Below are positions 16,674-24,862 of a stretch of 64,000 nucleotides of DNA, piece by piece. Each line of letters begins with the position of its first letter. Within the stretch, counting starts at the first letter, position 1. Made by a program: the position numbers and the translations under genes. This DNA is from Actinophytocola oryzae. GTDB lineage: Bacteria > Actinomycetota > Actinomycetes > Mycobacteriales > Pseudonocardiaceae. The notes under the pieces are model-generated. The model was not told the DNA's origin, did not search any database, and saw nothing but the letters and a program-made list of their open reading frames with translations. The stretch covers positions 62,001 through 126,000 of the forward strand of contig NZ_SOCP01000005.1 of assembly GCF_004364325.1 (NCBI RefSeq), read 5' to 3'.

Positions 16674-18109
16674 GAGCCTGGCGTGTACAGGACGCTCAGG
16701 AACTCCACCAGTAGCCGTTCCCGCAGAGGTGGGGGCGCCACGGCCAGCATGGCGTTCACCTCGGCCATCCGCTTCGGTGCGGCCACCTTCGTCATGCCTG
16801 CCATCGCCAGCAGTGCGCCGAATGCCTCCGGGGTCAGCTCGGCAGGGTCGAGGCCCGCGATGGTCGACGTCACCTCGGGGCCCATCGTCACCGGGCCGGA
16901 CCGCCGAGCCGACGCCACCGCCGCCGCGAGGTCGGCAAGCAGCAGCTCCTCGGTGCCGTGGTTCGCGGCCGTCACCGTCAGGTGCAGGTTCGGCGCGGAC
17001 GACTCGAAGCCGAACTGCGGCTGCAGGTACCAGCCCCGCTCGGTCATCTCGTCGGCGACCGTGAACACGTCGAAGTCGTCGGCGTCCGCCGCGACCGACA
17101 GCAGTGTCGAGCGGGGATCGCCCTGCAGCCGCAGGCCGTCCATGGTGGCGATGCCGGCACGCAGCGTGCGGGTCGCCGACAGCACGGTCGAGGCAAGCGA
17201 CCGGTACCCGTCGTCGCCGAGGTGGTTCAGCACCGCCCACGCCGCCGCCAGCGGGCCGCCGGACCGTGTCGACTGGAGCGTCGAGTTCAGCATCGTGTAA
17301 CCCGGCCACGACGCGCTCGCGAAGAACTGTGGCCGCCGCAGGTCCGCATCGGCGTGCAGGAGCACCGACGTCCCCTTCGGACAGTAGGCGTACTTGTGCA
17401 GGTCGACCGACAGGCTGGTGACGCCGGGCACCGAGAGGTCGAAGTCCGGCACGTCCTCGCCGAGGGCGCGGAAGTACGGCAGCACCCAGCCGCCGATGCA
17501 CGCGTCCACGTGGCACCGGACGCCCCGCTCCCTCGCCGCCGCCGCGACCGGGACCACCGGGTCGACCACGCCGTGCGCGTACGAGGGGGCGCTCACCACG
17601 ACCAGGACCGTCCGGTCGTCGATGGCCGCCGCCATCGCCTCGGGGTCCGCGGTGAACGTGTCCGGCGACACCGGCACGGTCGCCACCTCGACGTGGAAGT
17701 AGTGCGCCGCCTTGTGGAACGCGGCGTGCGCGGTCGAGGGCACGACGATCCTCGGCCGCGTGACGTCCCCGCGGGACGCGCGGGCCGCGTGCACCGCGAG
17801 CATGCAGCTCTCGGTGCCGCCGGAGGTCACGGTGCCCACGGTGGCCGGGCCGCCACCGAGCAGCGCCGACGCCGCCGCCACGATGTCGTTCTCCATCCGC
17901 AGCAGGCTGGGGAACGCCGTCGGGTCGAGGCCGTTGGTGGAGCTGGCGAGCGCGTGCGCGCCCGCGGCGAGTTCGTCCAGACCGGACAGACCACTGTCGT
18001 ACACGTACGCGAGCGTCCTGCCGCCGTGCGTCGGCAGGTCGCCCGCGCGTAAGGCACGCAGGTCGTCGAGGATCCGGTCGGCCGGCAGACCGGCGGTGGG
18101 CAGGCTCAC
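16670..18109 (-). CDS. PLP-dependent decarboxylase/lyase, sphingosine-1-phosphate-lyase-like
   Basis: The 479-residue fold-type I PLP enzyme starts at a GTG whose GTGA overlaps the MFS stop, with AAGGAG upstream. Key segments are TVTSGGTESCMLAVHAARA (cofactor phosphate), HVDACIGGW (Asp to the pyridine nitrogen) and SVDLHKYAYCPKGTSVLL (the Schiff-base Lys). DLHKYxYCPKG is characteristic of the sphingosine-1-phosphate lyase/aspartate decarboxylase branch. It could cleave a phosphorylated long-chain base or decarboxylate an amino acid; the sequence does not decide. Co-translation with a transporter suggests that the transporter carries the substrate or product. Confidence 0.8.
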   Translation of the reverse strand: MSLPTAGLPADRILDDLRALRAGDLPTHGGRTLAYVYDSGLSGLDELAAGAHALASSTNGLDPTAFPSLLRMENDIVAAASALLGGGPATVGTVTSGGTESCMLAVHAARASRGDVTRPRIVVPSTAHAAFHKAAHYFHVEVATVPVSPDTFTADPEAMAAAIDDRTVLVVVSAPSYAHGVVDPVVPVAAAARERGVRCHVDACIGGWVLPYFRALGEDVPDFDLSVPGVTSLSVDLHKYAYCPKGTSVLLHADADLRRPQFFASASWPGYTMLNSTLQSTRSGGPLAAAWAVLNHLGDDGYRSLASTVLSATRTLRAGIATMDGLRLQGDPRSTLLSVAADADDFDVFTVADEMTERGWYLQPQFGFESSAPNLHLTVTAANHGTEELLLADLAAAVASARRSGPVTMGPEVTSTIAGLDPAELTPEAFGALLAMAGMTKVAAPKRMAEVNAMLAVAPPPLRERLLVEFLSVLYTPGS

Positions 18110-19431
18110 GCGAACAACTCCTTGCGCCGCAACAACGGCAGCGCCGCGAGCGCGAACACGGCCGGGATCAGGCCGACCCCGACGACGACGGCGGTGACAG
18201 CACTCGACGGCTGGGCGACTTCCTCGCCTGCCGACGAGACGTACCCGCCGAGGGACAGGACCAACCCGTACAACCCTGGTCCCAGCGCGAGGCCGAGCGT
18301 CTCCCCGGCCGTCCACACGCCGGCGAACACGCCCGCGCGGACCTGGCCGGTGCGCTTCTCCTCCGCGCTGATGACGTCCGGCAGGAGCGACAGCGGGAAC
18401 ACCTGCAGCCCCGCGTAGCCGACCCCGGCCGCCGCCACGAACACCACGATCGCGACCGGCGGCAGCACCCGCGCGAACAACGCGCCGCACATCCCGACCG
18501 CGAACACGAACGTCGAGACCACGTAACCGAGGCGCTTGCCGTGCCTGGCCGCGAACCGTTGCCACACCGGCATCACGAGCAGCGCGGGCGCCACGAAGGC
18601 GGCGAACAGCAGCGGCTGCCACGACTTGTCGCCGAGCGCGACCCTGGCGAGGTAGTCCACACCCGCCAGCAGCGTGCCGATGCCGACCGCTTGGATCACG
18701 AACGCGGTCAGCAGCACGCGGAAGGGGCGGCAGTCCCGTACGGCGGCGACGGTCTCGCGCCAGCCGGCCACCGACGGCAGCGGCGGCACGACCCTCGCCC
18801 GCGCGGTGCCGACGAACACGGCGACCGAGCCGAGCAGGATCAGCACGCCGACCCCGATGCCCATGACCCGGTAGCCGGCCAGACCACCGAACGCGTCGCG
18901 CACGGCGGGTGCGCCGGCGCCGCTGATCAGGATGGCGACGGCGAGCACGGCGATCCGCCACGCGGTGAGGCTCGTCCGCTCGGTCGGGCTCGTCGTCAGC
19001 TCGGCGGGCAACGCGTTGTAGGGCACCTGGAAGAACGCGAACGCCGTGGCGCACAACAGGAACACGACCGCCACGTACAGCGCGTCCACCGTGGCCGAAC
19101 CGGTGTCCGGGCCGGCGAACAGCGCCGCGAAACAGATCGCGAGCGCGACGCCGCCATAGATGAGGTAGGGCCTGCGGGCGCCGAGCCTGCCCGTGGTGCG
19201 GTCGCTGATCCGCCCGGCGACCGGGTTGAACACGACGTCCCACGCCTTCGGCAGCAGCACGAGCAGCCCCGCCACCGACGCGGGCACGCCGAGCGTGTCG
19301 GTCAGGTACGGCAGGAGCAGTAGTCCCGGCACCGTGCCGAACGCACCGGTCGCCAACGACCCGAGCGAGTAACCGAACCGAAGGCGTCCGGTCAGCCGGT
19401 CCCCGACCGGAACGTGAGAGGTATTCGTCAT
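18106..19431 (-). CDS. GPH-type (MFS_2) cation symporter
   Basis: The 441-residue, 12-helix protein starts MTNTSHVPVGDRLTGRLRFGYSLG, the usual opening of glycoside-pentoside-hexuronide:cation symporters. The loop after helix 2 (KAWDVVFNPVAGRISDRT) carries the diagnostic Asp and the DRT end, and RRPYLIYGG follows. Members import melibiose-like sugars with Na+ or H+, while eukaryotic relatives move lysolipids. It is the first gene of a pair with the PLP enzyme (4-base overlap), so an amphipathic amino-alcohol or amino acid substrate is as plausible as a sugar. Confidence 0.82.
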   Translation of the reverse strand: MTNTSHVPVGDRLTGRLRFGYSLGSLATGAFGTVPGLLLLPYLTDTLGVPASVAGLLVLLPKAWDVVFNPVAGRISDRTTGRLGARRPYLIYGGVALAICFAALFAGPDTGSATVDALYVAVVFLLCATAFAFFQVPYNALPAELTTSPTERTSLTAWRIAVLAVAILISGAGAPAVRDAFGGLAGYRVMGIGVGVLILLGSVAVFVGTARARVVPPLPSVAGWRETVAAVRDCRPFRVLLTAFVIQAVGIGTLLAGVDYLARVALGDKSWQPLLFAAFVAPALLVMPVWQRFAARHGKRLGYVVSTFVFAVGMCGALFARVLPPVAIVVFVAAAGVGYAGLQVFPLSLLPDVISAEEKRTGQVRAGVFAGVWTAGETLGLALGPGLYGLVLSLGGYVSSAGEEVAQPSSAVTAVVVGVGLIPAVFALAALPLLRRKELFA

Positions 19432-19472
19432 TGCCCGCAAACCCTACGGTCAGTGCCGGACGGCGTCCAGCC

Positions 19473-20651
19473 CTACCACGTCAGGATGAGACGGCACTCC
19501 CCCTTTTCCAACACGGTTCCCCCGTCCGGAACGGACACGCCGGCCGGGTAGGCGTCGACGCGCAGGCTGCCGGTGCCCGGCCTGCCCGCGCTCTCCCAGG
19601 CACGCACGTGGACGAGGAGGTCGTTCGCGACGGCCTCGTTGCCGTAGCCGAGCACGGTCAGCTCGCCGTCGGTCCTGCTGAGCAGCGCGACGCCGTCGTC
19701 GCCGAGGATCCCGGCCGTCACCCTCGACTCCGGCGCGGTCAGCGGCGCGGCACGCAGCAGCGGGGAGTCCGCGCCGGCCACTTCGGACAGCGAGCACCAG
19801 CGGGGCTCGCGGACGGCCAGCCACAGGCTGAACCCGTCGAACAGGTCGTTCGCACTCGGTGCCGTGCCGGTGCCCGCGACCGCGGGCGCCTCGGCGAGGA
19901 CGTCCGCGAGCGCGGCGGCGTCGACGTCGCGGTCCTCCGGCAGGCTGAGCGTGACCGTCTCGCCGACCAGGAAGCTGCGCTCCGGCCCGGCGAAGGGGCC
20001 ACGCATGCGCATGAACCCGCACGGCTGCGCGGACAGGCTGGTCCAGTGGTCGCCGTCCACTTCGAACGCGACCGTGCGCTGCACGCCACGCAGGTCCAGC
20101 GGGACCACCAGCCGCCCACCGGGCGCCAGCTGGTCCCGCCAGGCCGGGGCGAGATCCCACACGCCCACGGTGGCGATGATCCGGTCGTACGGCGCGCCGT
20201 CCGCGTGGCCGAGCGAGCCGTCGCCGGTCACCAGGACAACGTCCTGGCAACCGGCGGCGTCGAGGTTCTCACGGGCTCGCTCGACGGTGTCCTCGTCGAG
20301 GTCGACGCTCGTGACGCGGCCCTGCTCGCCGACCATGTGGGCGAGCAGGGCCGCGTTGAAGCCGGTGCCCGCACCGATCTCCAGCACGCGCTGGCCGCGC
20401 CGGACGGCCAGCTGGTCGAGCATGATCGCCATGATCGTCGGCTGGGAGGACGAGCTGATCGGCCGCCCACCCTCGTCGCGTTTGGTGACGATCGCCTCGT
20501 CCCGGTAGGCCTGCTCGGGTGGCAGGTCCGGGAGGAAGAGGTGTCTCGGCACGGTTCGCAACGCGTCGAGAACGATGGGGTCGGTCGCGGCGCCCTGCTC
20601 GCGCACCTGGTCGACCAGGTGTTGCCGCAGGGCGTTCAGCTCAACGGGCAC
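19473..20651 (-). CDS. protein-L-isoaspartate O-methyltransferase-like protein
   Basis: The 392-residue protein has the PCMT catalytic domain (about 1-205): HLVDQVREQG, RHLFLPDLPPEQAYRDEAI, SSSSQPTIMAIML, and SAM motif I VLEIGAGTGFNAALLA. A C-terminal extension of about 180 residues has no obvious catalytic motif. Housekeeping PCMT is about 220 residues, so this longer form resembles the methyltransferases found with lanthipeptide-type (FxLD/LanS-like) clusters. No precursor peptide or dehydratase is near. It may repair isoaspartate or modify a peptide encoded elsewhere. Confidence 0.78.
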   Translation of the reverse strand: MPVELNALRQHLVDQVREQGAATDPIVLDALRTVPRHLFLPDLPPEQAYRDEAIVTKRDEGGRPISSSSQPTIMAIMLDQLAVRRGQRVLEIGAGTGFNAALLAHMVGEQGRVTSVDLDEDTVERARENLDAAGCQDVVLVTGDGSLGHADGAPYDRIIATVGVWDLAPAWRDQLAPGGRLVVPLDLRGVQRTVAFEVDGDHWTSLSAQPCGFMRMRGPFAGPERSFLVGETVTLSLPEDRDVDAAALADVLAEAPAVAGTGTAPSANDLFDGFSLWLAVREPRWCSLSEVAGADSPLLRAAPLTAPESRVTAGILGDDGVALLSRTDGELTVLGYGNEAVANDLLVHVRAWESAGRPGTGSLRVDAYPAGVSVPDGGTVLEKGECRLILTW

Positions 20652-20669
20652 CAGCCAATGCTGCCAGCG

Positions 20670-21446
20670 TCAGAGGGATCTCTGGTAGGACCGAAACGCC
20701 CGGGTCGCGATGAAGCCGGTGACGACCGCGACGGCGAACAGGCCGCCGAGCCGCAGGAAGACGGCTGACCAGTCAGGATCCGTGGACAGCGCTTGCCTTG
20801 CGGCAACCACCGCCCAGTCGACCGGGTTGTACGAGGACACGGTCTGGATCCAGGCCGGTGCCGCCTCGCGGGCCATCATCGCCGAGGACAGGAACGACAG
20901 CGGCAGGGTGAGCATGGTGGAGAACCCGATCAGGGACTCACCCGTCCGGACGATCAACGCCATCCCGTTGGACAGACAGGAGAACGAGGCCGCGAGCAGG
21001 ATGGCGGCGAGGAACATCACGAGGATGCCGACGATCCCCCCGGCGAACTCGGCGCCGAGCGCGAGCCCGACGAGCACGACGACGACCCCCTGCACGAGGA
21101 TCGTGACCGCCTGGTTGAGCACCGAGGCGAGCATCATCGCGCCCCTGCTGACCGGCGAGGAGAGCATCCGGTCCATGACCCCGCGGTCCATGTCGTCGAT
21201 GAAAGCCATGCCGGACCAGCCGCTCGTGAACAGCACGGTCATGATCACGACCCCCGGCGTGAGGAAGTCGATGTAGGACCCGGTGGCGAACCCCGGCAGC
21301 TCGACGATCCGCTTGAACAGCTGCCCGAACAGGAGCAGCCAGATCATCGGCTGGATCAGCATGATCACCACGAACGCGGGCTGCCGCAGCATGCCCCTGA
21401 CGAGCCGTTGGGTGAGGTACCCGCTGTGCGGCGCGAGGGTCGTCAT
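20670..21446 (-). CDS. ABC-2 type permease of a drug exporter
   Basis: The 258-residue membrane protein has six helices. The region MDRGVMDRMLSSPVSRGAMMLASVLNQ is the cytoplasmic coupling segment typical of DrrB/NodJ-type permeases, and YNPVDWAVVAARQAL near the end is also typical. With the ATPase it would export a hydrophobic compound. ATG 21446 has AAGGAG 8 bases upstream, and its ATGA overlaps the stop of a small ORF. The operon order is ATPase, small ORF, permease. Confidence 0.88.
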   Translation of the reverse strand: MTTLAPHSGYLTQRLVRGMLRQPAFVVIMLIQPMIWLLLFGQLFKRIVELPGFATGSYIDFLTPGVVIMTVLFTSGWSGMAFIDDMDRGVMDRMLSSPVSRGAMMLASVLNQAVTILVQGVVVVLVGLALGAEFAGGIVGILVMFLAAILLAASFSCLSNGMALIVRTGESLIGFSTMLTLPLSFLSSAMMAREAAPAWIQTVSSYNPVDWAVVAARQALSTDPDWSAVFLRLGGLFAVAVVTGFIATRAFRSYQRSL

Positions 21447-21544
21447 CGGGTCTGCTCCTTCGGCGTGGCTTCGGTCCTGGTGGCGGGCTCCCTGGTGGCG
21501 ACGAGTGCGCCGACCAGCCGGAGCGAGAGCGTGAAAGTGGTCAC
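21443..21544 (-). CDS. possible 33-residue small protein between exporter ATPase and permease
   Basis: GTG 21544 overlaps the ATPase stop (GTGA), and its TGA overlaps the permease start (ATGA). GGAGG sits 7 bases before the GTG. The product (MTTFTLSLRLVGALVATREP and 13 more residues) has a short hydrophobic first half and a charged second half. Perfect 4-base overlap at both ends fits a translated relay linking the two genes. It could be a small accessory subunit, the remnant of a longer permease N-terminus, or chance. Too short for family assignment. Confidence 0.4.
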   Translation of the reverse strand: MTTFTLSLRLVGALVATREPATRTEATPKEQTR

Positions 21545-22521
21545 CTGGCCGCCTCCACCTTCTCCTGGGCCGCGTCGGCCGAGGCGAAGGTGCGGCCCGT
21601 GTAACGCAGGTACACGTCGTCGAGGGCCGGCCTCGCCACCGTGACGGCCGCCACCGGCACCGACGAGCGCTCCAGTGCCGCGAGCGCCGCGGGGACGGCG
21701 CTCGCGCCGTGGTCGACCCGCGTGCGGATCGAGCGGCCCGAGACCGTGATCTCCCTCGTGCCCGCCATCCCCTCGATCGCGGTGCGCGCCGCGTCGACCG
21801 ACGCGTCCGGGGACAGGTCGATCACGACGGCGTCGCCACGCAGCTCGCTCTTCAGCTCCTCCGGGCTACCCTGGGCCACCAGGCGGCCCCTGTCGACGAT
21901 CACCAGGTGGTCGGCGAGGTGGTCGGCCTCCTCGAGGTAGTGCGTGGTCAGCAGGATCGTCAGGCGCTCGTGCCTGGCCAGCCGCGCGATCTCCGCCCAC
22001 ATCTCGCTGCGGGCCTGCGGGTCGAGGCCGGTCGTCGGCTCGTCGAGGAACAGGACCGAGGGGCGGTGGACCAGCCCCATGGCGACGTCGAGCTTGCGCT
22101 GCATGCCCCCGGAGTACTGCTTGGCCAGCCGGTTCGCGGCGTCGGTCAGGCCGAACAGGGCCAGCAGCTCGTCGACCCGCGACTTCGCGGCGCGGCCGCG
22201 CATGCCGTGGATCTGTGCCACCAGCAGCAGGTTCTCCCTGCCGGTGGCCTGCGGGTCCGTGCCCGACGCCTGCGTCACGACACCGATCGCGCGACGCACC
22301 TCGTTCGGGTGGCCGAGCACGTCGATGCCTGCCACCGTGGCGGTGCCGCTGGTCGGCGTGGACAGCGTGGTGAGGATCCTGATGGTGGTGGACTTGCCGG
22401 CGCCGTTGGGCCCGAGCAGGCCGAACACGGTGCCGGCGGGCACGGTGAAACTCAGCCCGTCGAGGGCCGTGACCTGCCCGTACTTCTTCACGAGGTCCAT
22501 GGCCTCGATCGCATGCGTCAT
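21541..22521 (-). CDS. ABC exporter ATPase (DrrA-like)
   Basis: The 326-residue ATPase has Walker A GPNGAGKSTT (about 38-47), Q-loop VTQASGTD, signature YSGGMQRKLDVA, Walker B VLFLDEPTTGLDP and switch His in LLTTHYLEEAD. The long C-terminal part (about 230-326), ending in DDVYLRYTGRTF, is typical of the daunorubicin-resistance DrrA group, where it stabilises the complex with the permease. ATG 22521 follows AGGAGGAG. A PadR-type site lies 175 bases upstream, and padR is the next gene up on the same strand. Confidence 0.9.
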   Translation of the reverse strand: MTHAIEAMDLVKKYGQVTALDGLSFTVPAGTVFGLLGPNGAGKSTTIRILTTLSTPTSGTATVAGIDVLGHPNEVRRAIGVVTQASGTDPQATGRENLLLVAQIHGMRGRAAKSRVDELLALFGLTDAANRLAKQYSGGMQRKLDVAMGLVHRPSVLFLDEPTTGLDPQARSEMWAEIARLARHERLTILLTTHYLEEADHLADHLVIVDRGRLVAQGSPEELKSELRGDAVVIDLSPDASVDAARTAIEGMAGTREITVSGRSIRTRVDHGASAVPAALAALERSSVPVAAVTVARPALDDVYLRYTGRTFASADAAQEKVEAAR

Positions 22522-22695
22522 CGGACGCTCTCCTCCTGGTTGTGGACAAACCAGGCCGGTCCGCACGCACGGCTATCCTGGACAGTGCCTGTCGCAAGAG
22601 GGCACCTGGAGCCGGTGTGCAGCCGAGCCTGGGTTTCTGTCACTGGCCGGGTGTTGGCGCACCCGGCCAGTGTCGTGTTTCGGGTCTCCCCTCGT

Positions 22696-22713
22696 ATATC
22701 CGAAGTCGAGTAT
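22696..22713. promoter_or_regulatory. putative PadR operator, exporter copy
   Basis: ATATCCGAAGTCGAGTAT shares 14 of 18 positions with the site upstream of padR (23432-23449). It lies between padR and the exporter ATPase, in the expected promoter region of the exporter operon. Confidence 0.6.
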
Positions 22714-22746
22714 GCTCGTGGCGTCAGCGTGACGTCAATAGTGGTG

Positions 22747-23412
22747 TCAGTCGAGGTGCCAGTTGACGCCCAACTCGTCGAAGGCGCGGCTCCAGTCGGC
22801 CTCGCCGGGCACGCCGTCCGAGATCTCGTGCGCGCGCCTCCACGCCTGGATCTCGGGCATCTCCGCCTTCTTCAGGCGCTCGATCGTGCTCACGACGAAC
22901 TCGCGCTCGGCCCGCCTGAGCACCTGCGCGTAGTCGGCCTCGATCATCCACAGGTAGGGCATGCCGCGTGCGGCCATCTGGGCGAAAATGCCGTCGTTGG
23001 CGGCGATCTCGGCGTCCAGCCGGGTGCGACGGGTCTCCAGCAGCCGCACGACCTCGTCCGGCGAGAGCACCGGCATCAGCGACAGCGCGGCCTCGAACTG
23101 GTGGTACTCCTTGACCGGCACGGCGAGCAGCTCGCTCATCCAGTCGACCAGCTCGATCCGGCCGGGCTCGGTGATCGCGTAGACCGTGCGCTCCGGCCTG
23201 CGGCCGTCGCGGACGGTCTCCCGCACCTCGATGAGCTTGTGCCGCACCAGCGATTCGACCACCGAGTACAGCGAGCCGTAGTTGAGCTTGATGCTCTGCT
23301 CCTTGGCCCGTTCCCGCAGCGTGCTCGACATCTCGTAGGGGTGCATCGGCTTCTCGGCGAGCAAGGCGAGCACGGCGAGCGCGAGCGGGTTGGCCACCTT
23401 TCGCTTGCCCAT
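22747..23412 (-). CDS. PadR family transcriptional regulator
   Basis: The 221-residue protein has an N-terminal winged helix (about 8-85: LALAVLALLAEKPMHPYEM, NYGSLYSVVESLVRHKLIE, then TVYAITEPGR). An effector/dimer domain of the PadR-s2 type (about 95-200) has YHQFEAALSLMPVLSPDEV. Members such as LmrR sense drugs and repress exporter genes. It sits directly upstream of a drug-type ABC exporter, and matching 18-base motifs occur before both. Repression of itself and the exporter, relieved by the exported compound, is the simplest inference. Confidence 0.87.
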   Translation of the reverse strand: MGKRKVANPLALAVLALLAEKPMHPYEMSSTLRERAKEQSIKLNYGSLYSVVESLVRHKLIEVRETVRDGRRPERTVYAITEPGRIELVDWMSELLAVPVKEYHQFEAALSLMPVLSPDEVVRLLETRRTRLDAEIAANDGIFAQMAARGMPYLWMIEADYAQVLRRAEREFVVSTIERLKKAEMPEIQAWRRAHEISDGVPGEADWSRAFDELGVNWHLD

Positions 23413-23431
23413 GCCCGTGAGCTTAGCTCAA

Positions 23432-23449
23432 ATATTCGAGGCCAAGTAT
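23432..23449. promoter_or_regulatory. putative PadR operator, autoregulatory copy
   Basis: ATATTCGAGGCCAAGTAT lies 20 bases upstream of the padR start and just before the divergent phosphatase gene. It is the partner of 22696-22713 and has partial dyad symmetry (ATAxTxG arms). Confidence 0.6.
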
Positions 23450-23470
23450 TCGCCCCGGCGCACGTGTTCA

Positions 23471-24175
23471 ATGGGGGTTGTGAGCAACCCACCCGAGTAC
23501 CGACAGCACCGTTTCTCCCTCCCGGAAGGCGCCACCGAGATCCTGCTGGTCAGGCACGGCGAGTCCCAGCCCGCCCGCGAGGACCGGCCCTTCGCCCTCG
23601 TGGACGGACAGGGCGACCCGCCGCTCGCACCGTTCGGCGAGGAGCAGGCCGTGCGGGTCGCCGAACGGCTGGCCCACGAGAAGCTCGACGGCATCTACGT
23701 GACGAACCTGGTGCGCACGCAGCAGACGGCGGCGCCGCTGGCCGCGCGGCTCGGCATCACGCCGGTCGTCGAACCGGCGCTGAGGGAGGTCATGCTCGGC
23801 GAGTGGGAGGGCGGCCTGTTCCGCATCCGCGTCGCCGAGCACCATCCGGTCGCGGTGGAGATGTTCGAGAAGGAACGCTGGGACGTGATCCCCGGCGCCG
23901 AGTCGACCGAGGCGCTCGCCGACCGGCTCAGGGAGTCGATCGAACGGCTGGCCGCCAGGCACACCGACCGGCGGATTGCGGTCTTCACCCACGGCGGCGT
24001 GATCGGCCAGGTCGTGTCGATGGCCACCGGCGCACGGCCGTTCGCGTTCACCGACGCCGACAACGCGTCGATCACGCAGCTCGTCGTGTGGGGCCCGCGG
24101 TGGCTCGTGCGGCGCTTCAACGACACGGCCCACCTCGACACCCGCTTCACGATGCGTGCCGAGCCGCTGGAGTAG
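23471..24175 (+). CDS. histidine phosphatase family protein
   Basis: From ATG 23471 (GTG 23480 is an alternative) the product is 234 residues. The phosphohistidine motif is ILLVRHGES (about 25-33). Other active-site parts are TNLVRTQQTAAPLA, the acid/base region LREVMLGEWEGG and the second His in FTHGGVIGQV. This branch contains broad small-molecule phosphatases and phosphoglycerate-mutase relatives, so the substrate is open. It is divergent from padR and shares its upstream region, so PadR might also affect it. Confidence 0.83.
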   Translation: MGVVSNPPEYRQHRFSLPEGATEILLVRHGESQPAREDRPFALVDGQGDPPLAPFGEEQAVRVAERLAHEKLDGIYVTNLVRTQQTAAPLAARLGITPVVEPALREVMLGEWEGGLFRIRVAEHHPVAVEMFEKERWDVIPGAESTEALADRLRESIERLAARHTDRRIAVFTHGGVIGQVVSMATGARPFAFTDADNASITQLVVWGPRWLVRRFNDTAHLDTRFTMRAEPLE

Positions 24176-24350
24176 CCGTATCCCGTGGTGGAGGCACGGC
24201 ATTCACACGCATTTTTCCGAAAGTTACACAGCCCACCCGATCAGGTAATCCTGCATTCTGCGGTTGCGGCTTTGTCCGCCGTCCCTCAGTCTTGTTCTCA
24301 CACCCAGCCCCTGTCTTTCATCCCACGCTTCCAGACGGGGGTCGGGCGTC

Positions 24351-24402
24351 GGGCGGCGCGTCGTCGAGCGGTCCTCCCCTTCTGCGCTCCGACGCGCCGC
24401 CC
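24351..24402 (+). promoter_or_regulatory. 13-base-pair hairpin before a small orphan gene
   Basis: GGGCGGCGCGTCG (24351-24363) pairs perfectly with CGACGCGCCGCCC (24390-24402) around a 26-base loop. It lies 37 bases before the next start and about 175 bases after the phosphatase stop. It may terminate the phosphatase message or act as a leader structure of the next gene. Confidence 0.5.
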
Positions 24403-24439
24403 GCCTTCTATTGTCGGAACATGTCCGAGGGGTAGGAAA

Positions 24440-24721
24440 GTGACCGCCGAGCACGAGCGCCTCCTGGCGCTGGCAACGCCATTGCGTGCTCTCGGCTGGG
24501 TTTTCCTGCGCACCACCCTCGCCGCACCCACTCCGCAGCGGACCGTCGACGCCTTGTTCGGCCTTCGCACCTTTGGTGATCTCGAGGACAACGTGCAGAT
24601 ATGGGAGGGGTGGGCGACCGCTTCTCGGCTGCGCAAATGCGGACGTCACGAGGAGCAGGTTTGGCATTGTGCCGGGCGGATTGATCGAGTTATCCAGGAA
24701 TTGGTCCAACTGCCCGAGTGA
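24440..24721 (+). CDS. hypothetical protein
   Basis: A 93-residue soluble protein starting at GTG 24440 with GAGGGG about 8 bases upstream. It begins MTAEHERLLALATPLRALGW and is mainly helical and acidic to neutral in feel, with no signal, membrane helix or known motif. The frame stays open far upstream, but that part is basic and unlike a real protein. The upstream non-coding stretch (24176-24439) holds the 13-bp hairpin. I do not recognise the family. Confidence 0.5.
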   Translation: MTAEHERLLALATPLRALGWVFLRTTLAAPTPQRTVDALFGLRTFGDLEDNVQIWEGWATASRLRKCGRHEEQVWHCAGRIDRVIQELVQLPE

Positions 24722-24754
24722 GTGCGTCCCGAGAAGCCCCGGACCCACCGCACT

Positions 24755-24827
24755 GAAGGACGCCTTCCTAACGCCCGGCGTCACGAAGGACGCCTTCGTT
24801 ACGCCCGGCGTCACGAAGGACGCCTTC
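24755..24827. repeat. 30-base tandem repeat, about 2.4 copies, with internal palindromes
   Basis: GAAGGACGCCTTC recurs at 24755, 24785 and 24815, with spacer TAACGCCCGGCGTCAC or near variants between. Each unit contains GAAGG-ACG-CCTTC and also GACGCC facing GGCGTC, so several alternative hairpins can form. It lies between the small orphan gene and arsR. Confidence 0.75.
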
Positions 24828-24862
24828 ATTGCGTCGGTGGCGGCCAGTGAGTGCGGCAACAC

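Noticed and set aside
19473..20651. Ribosomal peptide (lanthipeptide-type) gene cluster
   Set aside because: Only the methyltransferase-like gene is present; no precursor, dehydratase or cyclase was seen within the neighbouring 10 kb.
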